Positions 17,047 to 25,673 are shown, counted from the stretch's first letter. The stretch: 64,000 nucleotides of DNA from Pontibacillus chungwhensis (GCF_030166655.1 NZ_CP126446.1:1054001-1118000), one strand, 5' to 3'. Made by a program: numbers and translations. Notes: generated by a model from the sequence alone, not told the origin.

Positions 17047-17079
17047 CTGCACGTTTCTTGCACATTTCTCGGATATAGT
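17047..17079 (+). promoter_or_regulatory. 11-bp direct-repeat operator/promoter, site 4
   Basis: CTGCACGTTTC (17047) and TTGCACATTTC (17058) in tandem, then TATAGT at 17074, 27 bp from the first repeat start; no -35 box. Confidence 0.72.
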
Positions 17080-17122
17080 ACGCCTAGGGGTACATAAAAG
17101 TAACTAAGAAAGGATGAAGGAT

Positions 17123-18622
17123 ATGAAGAAAATGGTGATCTCCCTTTTACTTGGAGCCGGAGTTCTGTTGATTGGAATCTGGGGAGTCATGCAATTCCAA
17201 GATGGATCAGGGGAGAGTACGGCCTCGGTCCTTAATGAAGCCAAAGGCGAAAGCATCACGGACCTTAAAGGGGACGATGCAAAAGGTCATCCTATTAAGA
17301 AATTTGATATAACAGCTTCAAAGAAACAATGGAACATTAATTCAAGCACTAGTGTCGAAGCATGGACGTATAATCAATCTGTTCCCGGGAAGGAACTGCG
17401 AGTGCAGGAAGGGGACTATGTAAAAGTTCATTTAAAGAATAACTTGGATGTACCTGTAACGATCCATTGGCATGGTGTATTGCTGCCAAACAAAATGGAC
17501 GGCGTACCAGGGGTAACACAAGATGCGGTACTGCCAGGGGAAGAGTTTACGTACGAGTTTCTGGCAGATCATCCGGGCACCTACTGGTATCACTCTCACC
17601 AGCATAGCTCAAAGCAAGTAGACAAAGGATTGTATGGGGCCTTTATTGTGGAGAAAGAGAAGCCAGACTATGCCATCGATCAGGCGTTTATTGTAGATGA
17701 ATGGGCCGTGTATGAAGATAAGCAAAGCCTCACCAATATGGGCAGTATGATGACAGGTGGAATGTCCGGGGACGGTGAAGCTGACACAAAAGCGATGTAT
17801 GATACAGTGACCATCAATGGGAAGAATGGGGAAGCTGTAAAGCCTTTAGATATACAAGAAGGAGAGAAAGCAAGACTACGGTTTATAAATGCCGGCTACC
17901 AGACGCACTATGTTCAATTCCCGAATCAAATGCGAGTTATCGCAGTCGACGGAGACAAAGTGAAAAGTGAGGAGAAGAGCTCTGAATTAGAGATTGCTCC
18001 AGGTGAAAGAATCGATGTGGAGTGGACGAATGAAGGCAATGCCATACGTTTATTATCACAGTCAGAGGAAGTCGATGATGTGACCATTCCTCTAGGCAAC
18101 CAAGAGTCATCAACTAGTTCGTTGGCAAGAGATGAGGGAAGGACTGTGAGTGGAACGAGTTATGAAAGTGAAGAGTTGTTGTTCAAAGACATTCCACAGA
18201 ATCCTGACGTCACCTATAAGATGAACCTAAACATGGGAATGAACATGGGTGAAGGAATGGTGTTTCAGATCAACGAGGACACCTTCCCCGATACGCCTCC
18301 TATTAAAGTAAAAGAAGGGGACTTGGTGAAAGTAGAACTTAAAAATACAGGAATGTTGAATCACCCCATGCACTTACATGGCCATAAGTTTCAGGTCGTC
18401 TCTAAAGACGGAAGAAAGCTAGAAAAGCCAATCGTGAAAGACTTACTGAATGTAAAACCAGGAGAGACCTATGAAATCTATTTCAAAGCTGATAACAAAG
18501 GAGAATGGCTCTTCCATTGTCATGACAATAACCATGCAGACCGTGGAATGATTACCATTGTAGATTACAAAAGCGTCTACTCTCCATTTAAGTTTGGAGA
18601 AGCTTCCAAAAATACACCTTAA
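17123..18622 (+). CDS. Exported multicopper oxidase
   Basis: Laccase/CueO-like oxidase of 499 residues. The ATG at 17123 fits the RBS better than the ATG at 17114, which touches it. An N-terminal hydrophobic segment (about 5-24) is a signal or anchor. Copper ligands are all present: HWHG and HSHQHSS in the first cupredoxin domain, HPMHLHGH and HCHDNNHADRGM in the last, giving type 1 Cys/His and the type 2/3 cluster. Such enzymes oxidise Cu(I) to less toxic Cu(II) outside the cell. Met-rich runs (MGSMMTGGMSG and MNLNMGMNMGEGM) resemble the Met-rich inserts of copper-resistance oxidases. Monocistronic behind direct-repeat site 4. Confidence 0.93.
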   Translation: MKKMVISLLLGAGVLLIGIWGVMQFQDGSGESTASVLNEAKGESITDLKGDDAKGHPIKKFDITASKKQWNINSSTSVEAWTYNQSVPGKELRVQEGDYVKVHLKNNLDVPVTIHWHGVLLPNKMDGVPGVTQDAVLPGEEFTYEFLADHPGTYWYHSHQHSSKQVDKGLYGAFIVEKEKPDYAIDQAFIVDEWAVYEDKQSLTNMGSMMTGGMSGDGEADTKAMYDTVTINGKNGEAVKPLDIQEGEKARLRFINAGYQTHYVQFPNQMRVIAVDGDKVKSEEKSSELEIAPGERIDVEWTNEGNAIRLLSQSEEVDDVTIPLGNQESSTSSLARDEGRTVSGTSYESEELLFKDIPQNPDVTYKMNLNMGMNMGEGMVFQINEDTFPDTPPIKVKEGDLVKVELKNTGMLNHPMHLHGHKFQVVSKDGRKLEKPIVKDLLNVKPGETYEIYFKADNKGEWLFHCHDNNHADRGMITIVDYKSVYSPFKFGEASKNTP

Positions 18623-18693
18623 CATTGTCCTGATAAGTAAATGATAAACTGCGGAAGCTCTGAAACTGGAATATTAATCCTTGAATTTAAAAA

Positions 18694-18726
18694 CTGCACA
18701 AGATCTGCACATTATCTGGGCATAAC
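18694..18726 (+). promoter_or_regulatory. 11-bp direct-repeat operator/promoter, site 5
   Basis: Three repeats in register: CTGCACAAGAT (18694), CTGCACATTAT (18705) and CTGGGCATAAC (18716). The expected -10 position (27 bp in) reads CATAAC. This is the clearest copy of the repeat. Confidence 0.72.
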
Positions 18727-18757
18727 TACTATGTAAACTAATTTAAAGGAGTGATTG

Positions 18758-19090
18758 ATGATGGCACACCAGACCCATCCAGAAGCGATTAAAGCATTGC
18801 ATGAGTGCATGGAGGCTTGTAACCATTGTTATGATGCATGCCTGAAAGAAGAAGATTTAAACAGTATGAGAGACTGTGTTCGCCTTGATCGTGAGTGTGC
18901 AGATATTTGTGCGTACTTAGAACAAGCGATTACAAGAGGGACTCCGTTCGTAGCAGAATTAGCACAAGCGTGTGCGACCATCTGTGAGCGTTGCGGTGAA
19001 GAGTGTAAAAAGCACGATCATAAGCATTGCCAAGATTGTGCAGATGCATGTTTCAATTGTGCAGAAGCTTGTAAGAAATTAATCGCATAA
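18758..19090 (+). CDS. Cys-rich four-helix-bundle copper-binding protein (DUF326/Csp-like)
   Basis: Protein of 110 residues with 16 cysteines, mostly in CxxxC and CxxC spacing along predicted helices (ECMEAC, HCYDAC, RDCVRLDREC, CATICERC, CQDCADACFNCAEAC). This is the signature of DUF326 and the Csp copper-storage proteins, whose Cys-lined bundle binds many Cu(I) ions. No signal peptide, so a cytosolic store (Csp3-like) is likely. RBS AAAGGAG; ATG at 18758 (18761 also possible). It has its own direct-repeat promoter, and is closed by a terminator. It ends the copper island. Confidence 0.9.
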   Translation: MMAHQTHPEAIKALHECMEACNHCYDACLKEEDLNSMRDCVRLDRECADICAYLEQAITRGTPFVAELAQACATICERCGEECKKHDHKHCQDCADACFNCAEACKKLIA

Positions 19091-19104
19091 GAAGAAATTC
19101 CAAA

Positions 19105-19133
19105 AGCACCCACCTTTTAGGTGGGTGCTTTAT
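19105..19133 (+). terminator. Rho-independent terminator
   Basis: AGCACCCACC, a 5-nt loop, GGTGGGTGCT and a T-rich tail. Confidence 0.9.
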
Positions 19134-19197
19134 TTGTTTTTCTAATATAATAATGTTATAGTGGGAACACGTCACATAAAAAGAGGAGTTTTCATCC

Positions 19198-19431
19198 ATG
19201 GAACTACTTCAGTTCTTGAAAGATGAAGGGTACTCCGAGACGATCGTTCACGATCAACAGAGTAGACCGATTTATTTCAATTTGAATGATATACGTGACG
19301 ATATGCAGCTTTACTCTAAATTAAACATTCAACCTGTTCGAATTGAATATTTCCCCTTCGACGCTAGACCGTATTTTGTCAGTGTAGAAGAGAGTCGTAA
19401 ACAGATTATATATGTCCAAAAAGGTAAATAA
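19198..19431 (+). CDS. Hypothetical protein, 77 aa
   Basis: Soluble, acidic protein with GAGGAG 9 bases before the ATG and a plausible promoter (TATAAT at about 19145-19150) upstream. Beta strands alternate with aromatic residues (RPIYFNLNDI, VRIEYFPFDARPYFVS). I do not recognise the family. No membrane segment or signal peptide. It stands alone between the copper island and the sugar operon. Confidence 0.65.
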   Translation: MELLQFLKDEGYSETIVHDQQSRPIYFNLNDIRDDMQLYSKLNIQPVRIEYFPFDARPYFVSVEESRKQIIYVQKGK

Positions 19432-19444
19432 ATTGTAGTGAAAA

Positions 19445-19545
19445 AGCAAAAGGTCCTCACCTTGAGCTTTGCCTGACATCAACAATCTTACAGTAGAGTC
19501 TGCCAGCCGCCCCTCCAACATGGCTTTTGCGGGTTGTTGATGCCA
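19445..19545. other. Structured non-coding stretch
   Basis: A GC-richer block in an AT-rich gap. CATCAACAA (19477-19485) pairs with TTGTTGATG (19534-19542), enclosing about 48 bases; next to it GCAAAAG and GCTTTGC (19446-19472) can also pair. A weak minus-strand frame (MLEGRLADSTVRLLMSG) runs through it, so it could be a gene or transposon scar. Its nature is unresolved. Confidence 0.4.
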
Positions 19546-19635
19546 ATTGATTTTTAGATTTTCATCCCCCTCCTATATGCAATCTCTCATTCTCGTATTC
19601 TTAAAAAGAAAAGAATTTTTATTTCCAAGATTTGA

Positions 19636-19664
19636 TTGACACCCTTTTTGAAACCGTTTACAAT
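19636..19664 (+). promoter_or_regulatory. SigA promoter with overlapping cre site
   Basis: TTGACA (19636-19641), a 17-bp spacer, TACAAT (19659-19664). TGAAACCGTTTACA at 19649-19662 matches the CcpA consensus TGWNANCGNTNWCA at every position and covers the -10 box. Glucose repression of the operon is therefore expected. Confidence 0.82.
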
Positions 19665-19682
19665 AAAGTTATTAAAAGTTGG

Positions 19683-19788
19683 ATACGTAAACGATTAAAT
19701 GAGCTGAATTGGAAGCTTCTACACATGATATGAACGAGAGCCGTTCATCTTTTTTTACCCCTTAGGTAATCGATTACGTAAACGATTT
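19683..19788 (+). promoter_or_regulatory. LacI-type operator cluster upstream of the sugar operon
   Basis: TACGTAAACGATT occurs at 19684-19696 and again at 19775-19787; between, GTAATCGATTAC (19766-19777) is a perfect palindrome identical to the centre of the 18-bp operator before the LacI gene (25827). Together these give two or three operator sites between promoter and first gene. The local LacI-type regulator is the likely ligand. Confidence 0.75.
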
Positions 19789-19810
19789 TATAAAAGGTGA
19801 GGTGAGATCT

Positions 19811-20776
19811 ATGGAGACCAAAGTTAAGACGTTGCCTTGGCGAAGGACTAGGACGAAGTCGGAGCCTAAAGTAAAGCGTTCTTCGAAGAAAAAGATCTGG
19901 CAAAACTATGAATTGTATTTATTCCTTCTTCCTACCATTATCTACTTTATTATCTTTCACTACATTCCGATGTATGGCATCCTCATAGCTTTCCAAGATT
20001 ATATGCCCACACAAGGCGTCTGGGGTAGCCCTTGGGTAGGGTTTGAACATTTCATTCGTTTCTTTAACTCCTTTCAATTCTGGAATCTGTTAGAAAATAC
20101 ACTTGAACTTAGTTTCTTACAGCTGCTGTTTGGTTTCCCGCTACCGATTATTGTAGCGCTATTGTTAAACCAGCTAAGAAATCAGAAGTATAAGAAGTTC
20201 GTACAGACAGTCATCTATGCCCCGCACTTTATCTCAGTCGTTGTTCTTGTTGGGATGGTGTACGTATTCTTCTCTCCAAACGGACTCATTAATAACTTCA
20301 TCATGATCTTTGGAGGAGACCCCATCTACTTTATGTCGGAAGCGTCCTGGTTTAAGCCGCTCTATATTTCTTCAGGGTTATGGCAAGAGACCGGTTGGGC
20401 AGCAATTATTTACTTGGCGGCCCTGGCTGGTGTGAGTCCTGAAGTTCACGAAGCAGCCATAATGGATGGCGCGAGTAAAATGCAGCGGATCAGGCATGTT
20501 GATATCCCGGCCATTATGCCAACGGCTATGATTCTACTCGTATTGTCCGTTGGGAACTTAATGAATATCGGTTTTGAAAAGGCTTACCTCATGCAAACGC
20601 CTTTGAACGTCTCAGCAGGAGAAATTATTCCTACATATGTGTATAAGGTTGGTTTGCAGTCTGCACAATATAGCTTTGCTGCTGCTGTTGGTCTCTTTAA
20701 CGCGGTGATTAACTTTATCTTATTATGGGCTGTAAACCGTGCGGCTAAAAAACTATCAGGCTCTGGCCTGTGGTAA
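19811..20776 (+). CDS. Carbohydrate ABC transporter permease 1 (LplB/YtcP-like, CUT1)
   Basis: Inner permease subunit of 321 residues. The ATG at 19811 follows AAAGGTGAGGTGAG. A basic N-terminal tail precedes six membrane segments; the cytoplasmic EAA loop for ATPase contact is EVHEAAIMDGASKMQRIRHVDIPAI. The sequence type (YFIIFHYIPMYGILIAFQDY) is that of the LplB branch that imports oligosaccharides. It is followed after 12 bases by the second permease. No ATP-binding subunit is encoded in this operon; a shared MsmX-type ATPase elsewhere in the genome is expected. Confidence 0.92.
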   Translation: METKVKTLPWRRTRTKSEPKVKRSSKKKIWQNYELYLFLLPTIIYFIIFHYIPMYGILIAFQDYMPTQGVWGSPWVGFEHFIRFFNSFQFWNLLENTLELSFLQLLFGFPLPIIVALLLNQLRNQKYKKFVQTVIYAPHFISVVVLVGMVYVFFSPNGLINNFIMIFGGDPIYFMSEASWFKPLYISSGLWQETGWAAIIYLAALAGVSPEVHEAAIMDGASKMQRIRHVDIPAIMPTAMILLVLSVGNLMNIGFEKAYLMQTPLNVSAGEIIPTYVYKVGLQSAQYSFAAAVGLFNAVINFILLWAVNRAAKKLSGSGLW

Positions 20777-20788
20777 GGAGGGGCGAAG

Positions 20789-21706
20789 ATGAGTAATTTC
20801 GTCATGAATCGTACAAAGTTTTGGGCGCGGAAGTCGAGAGAAGATAAGATCTTCGATGTCTTAAATCTCTTTCTCTTATCCGGTCTCATGTTAGTTGTCC
20901 TCTATCCACTCTATTTTGTCGTCATCGCTTCAATTAGTAATCCAGACTACGTTTATAACGGTGAGGTATGGCTCTGGCCGAAGGAGATTACCTTTGAAGG
21001 GTATCAACGAATTTTCCAGGATGGACGGATCTGGACAGGGTACAAGAATACGATTGTGTACACGGTGGTTGGAACCTTTGTGAATGTAGCCCTTACCTTG
21101 ATGGCTGCTTATGCGCTGTCTCGGAAAGACTTAGCAGGTCGGAACTTCTTCATGTTTATGTTCTTGTTTACTATGTTCTTCTCAGGTGGTCTGATTCCGA
21201 CTTACCTCGTTGTGAAAAACCTGGGTCTTGTAAACACGATGTGGGCACTGATCCTACCGAAAGCTGTTGCCGTGTGGAATCTGATTGTAGCAAAGACATT
21301 CTTCCAATCTACTATTCCAGATGAATTACTAGAATCAGCTCAAATGGATGGATGCTCCAATACGAAATTCTTCTTCAAAATTGTGCTTCCACTGTCGAAG
21401 CCGATTGTAGCTGTTATGGTTCTTTTCTATGCTGTAACACACTGGAACTCTTTCTTTGACGCTCTAATCTACTTAAACGATGAAGAACTATACCCCTTAC
21501 AACTTGTGCTTCGCTCGATTTTAATTCAAAACGAAGCATCAGCCAGCATGCTTGGGGACGTGGAGTCGTTTGCAGCTCAACAGCGTATAGCTGACTTAAT
21601 TAAGTACGGGGTCATTATTGTAGCAGCTGTTCCACTTCTAATCTTATATCCTTTCATTCAGAAGTACTTCGTGAAAGGTGCCATGATTGGAAGTATTAAA
21701 GGATAA
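20789..21706 (+). CDS. Carbohydrate ABC transporter permease 2 (CUT1)
   Basis: Second permease, 305 residues, six membrane segments, EAA loop ELLESAQMDGCSNTKFFFKIVLPLSKPI. It belongs to the YesQ/LplC-type branch that pairs with LplB-type permeases. RBS AAGGAGG. Together with the first permease it forms the membrane channel of the oligosaccharide importer. Confidence 0.92.
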   Translation: MSNFVMNRTKFWARKSREDKIFDVLNLFLLSGLMLVVLYPLYFVVIASISNPDYVYNGEVWLWPKEITFEGYQRIFQDGRIWTGYKNTIVYTVVGTFVNVALTLMAAYALSRKDLAGRNFFMFMFLFTMFFSGGLIPTYLVVKNLGLVNTMWALILPKAVAVWNLIVAKTFFQSTIPDELLESAQMDGCSNTKFFFKIVLPLSKPIVAVMVLFYAVTHWNSFFDALIYLNDEELYPLQLVLRSILIQNEASASMLGDVESFAAQQRIADLIKYGVIIVAAVPLLILYPFIQKYFVKGAMIGSIKG

Positions 21707-21802
21707 TAGAAAGTTTTAAAAGGCTTGATGGAGGTGAGGCTTGGAGCTCGACTGGTCAATTTCTTGGGTTACTTACCACAATTTAATCGAGGGGGAAATG
21801 AA

Positions 21803-23401
21803 ATGGTTCTAAAGCGGAAAAATTGGTCTCTTATTTTATTAAGTGTGATGCTCTGTTCACTTTTTGTATTGAGTGCTTGTCAGTCTGAAGCTGATTCTGA
21901 AGAGAAGAAAGATGCGGCTGAGTTTAATGAAGAAGGTTTACCGATTGTTGATGATCAAGTAACCCTTGAGTTTGTATCACCGAAAGCACCACTCGCTCCA
22001 AACTACAATGAAATGGAAATTATTCAAACGTTAGAGGATATGACAAATGTTCATATTGAATGGAACAACATCCCAGAGGATGGGTATGAAGAGAAGAAGA
22101 ACTTGATGCTTGCAAGTGGAGATCTTCCAGATGCCTTCTATGGCGCGAATTTAACGGATCTTGATATTGTAAAGTACGGTAGTAACGGCACGTTAATCCC
22201 GCTTGAAGATCTGATTGAAGAACATGCTCCAAACATTCAGAAGCTGTTCGAACGACGGCCGGAATTAAAGAGCATGGTAACTGCTCCAGACGGTCATATC
22301 TATACTCTTCCAAGAGCTGAAGAAGCAGGACTTGGAGCTGTACCGAACTTTACTTCGATTAATAAAGCTTGGTTGGATGAACTAGGCTTAGAAATGCCTA
22401 AGACGCTTGAAGAGTATAAAGACGTGTTAGTCGCATTTAAAGAACAAGATCCAAACGGGAACGGGGAGCAGGATGAACTTCCAATTAGCTTCATGTATAA
22501 CTTCTGGACTGGGAACTTTGGAGATATGTTTGCAGCATTCGGTGTCCCAGATAACACAGAACACCGCATCGTTCGTGACGGAGAAGTCCTCTTTACAGCG
22601 GTACAGCCTGAATTTAAAGAAGCAATCGATTACTACCATGGCTGGGTAGAAGAAGGGTTAATTGATAAAGAATCCTTCACACAAGATGTATCTCAATACT
22701 TTGCTAAGGGTAAAGGCGAACGATATGGATCGTACATCTGGTGGGAAACTGCAGAGGTGGTAGGACCGGAATTACGTGATGATTACGTATTACTTCCTCC
22801 GCTAGAAGGGCCAAACGGTGACATCCTTGTTGGTCGTGCGAACAACTCTGATTACAGTCGTGGTGCATTTGCGATTACGTCAGAGAACAAGAATCCTGCA
22901 CTTACCATGCGCTGGGTTGATCAGCTTTATGATACGAAGATGTCTGCTCAGATTAACTGGGGCCCAATTGGTACGATCTTTGAAGAAAAAGGAGACCAAC
23001 TCGTTCTTAAAGAGCAGCCAGATGATGTGATTATGGGCGAACTTCGTCAAAAAGTTGCACCGAACGGACCAATTGCCATTTTAAAAGAAGACTTTGAGAA
23101 CACAGTTGAAATGGAACCACGTGCCAAGCAGCGTCTTGAAGACTTAAATGAAATCTATGCTCCTTATTTAGCTGATGAGAATTACCCAATGATCTTCTTC
23201 ACACCAGAAGAACTTGATGAACTGAACCGTCTTGAAGTAGACATTAAAGAATTCGTTAACCAGAAGAAAGCGACCTGGTTAATGAAAGGCGGCGTAAATG
23301 ATGAGTGGGATCAATATGTGGATCAGCTTAAAGCAATGGGCTTAGACCGTATGATGGAAATTTATCAGGACGGACTAGACCGTTTTAACGAAAACCAATA
23401 A
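21803..23401 (+). CDS. Extracellular solute-binding lipoprotein
   Basis: Substrate-binding protein of 532 residues, LipO/YtcQ size class. The ATG at 21803 follows GAGGGGGA; the signal peptide ends in LSAC, giving a lipidated Cys. The mature protein has the usual features of large CUT1 binding proteins, including DPNGNGEQDELPISF, a loop resembling a calcium site. Between its stop and the next gene is a stable hairpin that may protect the upstream mRNA and raise binding-protein levels. Given two GH32 genes in the operon, the ligand is probably a fructan-derived oligosaccharide or sucrose-like sugar; that is inference. Confidence 0.9.
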   Translation: MVLKRKNWSLILLSVMLCSLFVLSACQSEADSEEKKDAAEFNEEGLPIVDDQVTLEFVSPKAPLAPNYNEMEIIQTLEDMTNVHIEWNNIPEDGYEEKKNLMLASGDLPDAFYGANLTDLDIVKYGSNGTLIPLEDLIEEHAPNIQKLFERRPELKSMVTAPDGHIYTLPRAEEAGLGAVPNFTSINKAWLDELGLEMPKTLEEYKDVLVAFKEQDPNGNGEQDELPISFMYNFWTGNFGDMFAAFGVPDNTEHRIVRDGEVLFTAVQPEFKEAIDYYHGWVEEGLIDKESFTQDVSQYFAKGKGERYGSYIWWETAEVVGPELRDDYVLLPPLEGPNGDILVGRANNSDYSRGAFAITSENKNPALTMRWVDQLYDTKMSAQINWGPIGTIFEEKGDQLVLKEQPDDVIMGELRQKVAPNGPIAILKEDFENTVEMEPRAKQRLEDLNEIYAPYLADENYPMIFFTPEELDELNRLEVDIKEFVNQKKATWLMKGGVNDEWDQYVDQLKAMGLDRMMEIYQDGLDRFNENQ

Positions 23402-23422
23402 TGGATAAATAGCACATCCCCT

Positions 23423-23462
23423 GAGAAAGCTGGAACAGATCTATACATGTTCTGGCTTTCTC
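23423..23462 (+). other. Intercistronic hairpin
   Basis: GAGAAAGC...GAAC and GTTC...GCTTTCTC pair around a 12-nt loop between the binding-protein gene and the first GH32 gene. No T-run follows, so it is probably an mRNA-stabilising or partial attenuation structure. Confidence 0.55.
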
Positions 23463-23483
23463 TATCATGAAGGAAGTGATGGA

Positions 23484-25673
23484 ATGTTCTCAAATGAAAC
23501 AAAACAGATTGTGGCGCACTGGGCTTTCAATGAAGGCTATGGGAGCAAGGTAAATGATGGGGTGAGTAGGCAACAGGACTCAATTCATTATGTGTTCAGC
23601 AACCATTCCGTTGAAGCCATCCGTGAACCACAGTGGCGACAAGGAATAGTGGATCAAGCGCTCCTCTTTGACGGATACTCAACGTGGATTGAACGTGAAG
23701 AGGGGATAAGAGATGCGATGACAGATTCTTTTACCATTCAGGCCTGGGTTGCCCCTCGTTCATTTGGAGGCAATGAGGATGAACGGTTAACTGGTATCGT
23801 AAGCCAGTTGAATAGCAGGAACAAGCAAGGGTTTATGTTAGGCTTGCATCAGCACGGAAAATGGGCTCTAAAGGTAGGGACTGGGGAAACATTGATTAAA
23901 GTATGGGCCTCTAAATCTCTCCCGATTCGAGAGTGGTCGTACATCGTTGCAACGTTTAGTGGCGAGGCTATTACTCTTTATTTGAATGGGGAGCGAGTAG
24001 CCTGTGAATCGTTTGCCTCTCCTATTAAAATGGAACCCTTTCCTGGTCCTTTCTATATCGGAAGGCATAATGATCCAATCTCTATTGGCGGCGTTTTTAA
24101 TCTGAACACGTTTGGTGGACTTATCGATGAAATTTCTATTCAAAATGAAGTGCAGTCCGATCAAGAGATTCAGGAGCGATTTCAAAATAAGCTTAATAAA
24201 ACGAAGGGGATCCTTCCATCAATTAGCTATGAAGAAATATCGATCAGGCGTGAGATCTATGACCAGGACCCACATAAACCGAAGTATCATCTAACAGCAC
24301 CAGGTCACTGGATGAATGAACCACATGCGCCCCTCTATTTTAATGGGTATTATCATTTATTCTACCAGCATAATCCTCAAGGACCTTACTGGGGCAATAT
24401 TCAATGGGGCCACTGGGTGAGTGAGGATTTGGTGCATTGGCGCGATTTACCTGTAGCCATTGAAACTGAAGACGATGACCTTGCTCCTGATGGAATTTGG
24501 TCAGGCAATGCCACTTACGGGGAAGACGGGACACCTGTCTTATTCTTTACAGCAGGGAACAAAACAAAAGCCCCCAATCAAATGACGGGTCTCGCCCAGA
24601 GTACATACACCGAGGATCAAGACCCCATGTTAACGAAGTGGGAGAAGCATCCTGAACCTGTCACGTTACAACCTGAGGGTGAAGGGCTTCATCACGATGG
24701 CTTCCGGGATCCGTTTGTATGGAAAGAAGGGGAGACGTGGTATCAGATTGTCGCTTCAGGAATTGAGGGAGTATGTGGCGCTGTTCTACTTTTTGCTTCT
24801 AATAATTTAGTAGATTGGGAGTATAAAGGCGTTCTTCGTTCAGATCGGGAGCAGAACTACCCTTATTTAGGTGAAGTGTGGGAGTTGCCGATTCTGCTGC
24901 CAATCAGTGACAAGAAACACATCTTCATTATTAGCCCTGTTGGAGAAGGAGCTGATGTTGAAGTGTTTTACTGGATTGGAGAGTGGGATGTAAGCTCCCT
25001 TACGTTTACTGCTGACTTTGATGAGCCAAAGCTTATGGACCTTGGAGATTTTCATTTCACAGGACCAAGCGCCATGAAAGATCCGAAAACAGGGAGAGTC
25101 ATCCTGTTTACAATTGCTCAGGGGCGGAGAAGTTTGCAGGAAGAATATGATGCGGGCTGGGCTCACAATGGAGGACTTCCTGTTGAGTTGTGGCTCAGGG
25201 AAGATGGTCAGTTAGGTATGAGGCCAATTGAGGAGCTTCAACGTTTACGCGGGGAGAAGTTGCTCACATTTAAAGATGGTTCGTTGGATCAGGCCAGTGA
25301 ACAATTAGCTCACGTAAAAGGAGATCGGCTTGAGATTCGCTTAAAGGTAAGTGGAGACAGAGCTGGCGTGAAAGTGCGTCAATCGGAAGACCGTTCAGAA
25401 GGGACGCTTGTCTATTACAACCGGGAGAAAGGGACGTTAAATGTTCGAAAGGCTAATGGAGAGGAACAAGGAGGCCCCCTTGATATTGGTGGGAAGGACA
25501 TAGATCTTCACATTTATGTGGATCGTTCTATGGTTGAGTGCTATGCCAATGGGTTAAAAAGCATCACGACAAGGACATATCCTAGAGTTATAGCAGAGGG
25601 AGTTGAGCTCTGGGGAAGTGATGAGGCAGAGATTGTTTCTTTAGACGTTTGGGAGATGAATTCGATTCACTAA
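23484..25673 (+). CDS. LamG-GH32 fusion protein (beta-fructosidase-like), atypical active site
   Basis: Protein of 729 residues with RBS GAAGG. Residues 1-225 form a LamG/concanavalin-type domain (opening VAHWAFNEGYGSKVND, FTIQAWVAPRSFGG), then a GH32 five-blade propeller (about 265-560) and a C-terminal beta-sandwich. The GH32 nucleophile motif normally reads WMNDPNG; here it is WMNEPHAP, with Glu279 at the nucleophile position. The stabilising Asp is kept in FRDPF (Asp409) and the acid/base Glu in VWELP (Glu467). There is no signal peptide, so it acts in the cytosol on imported oligosaccharides. The substitution keeps a carboxylate but may mean a different linkage or a non-hydrolytic role. 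Confidence 0.88.
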   Translation: MFSNETKQIVAHWAFNEGYGSKVNDGVSRQQDSIHYVFSNHSVEAIREPQWRQGIVDQALLFDGYSTWIEREEGIRDAMTDSFTIQAWVAPRSFGGNEDERLTGIVSQLNSRNKQGFMLGLHQHGKWALKVGTGETLIKVWASKSLPIREWSYIVATFSGEAITLYLNGERVACESFASPIKMEPFPGPFYIGRHNDPISIGGVFNLNTFGGLIDEISIQNEVQSDQEIQERFQNKLNKTKGILPSISYEEISIRREIYDQDPHKPKYHLTAPGHWMNEPHAPLYFNGYYHLFYQHNPQGPYWGNIQWGHWVSEDLVHWRDLPVAIETEDDDLAPDGIWSGNATYGEDGTPVLFFTAGNKTKAPNQMTGLAQSTYTEDQDPMLTKWEKHPEPVTLQPEGEGLHHDGFRDPFVWKEGETWYQIVASGIEGVCGAVLLFASNNLVDWEYKGVLRSDREQNYPYLGEVWELPILLPISDKKHIFIISPVGEGADVEVFYWIGEWDVSSLTFTADFDEPKLMDLGDFHFTGPSAMKDPKTGRVILFTIAQGRRSLQEEYDAGWAHNGGLPVELWLREDGQLGMRPIEELQRLRGEKLLTFKDGSLDQASEQLAHVKGDRLEIRLKVSGDRAGVKVRQSEDRSEGTLVYYNREKGTLNVRKANGEEQGGPLDIGGKDIDLHIYVDRSMVECYANGLKSITTRTYPRVIAEGVELWGSDEAEIVSLDVWEMNSIH

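Noticed and set aside
19321-19521. Minus-strand frame MLEGRLADSTVRLLMSG... as a gene
   Set aside because: No RBS and it runs antisense through the end of the 77-residue gene; kept only as part of the unexplained structured block.
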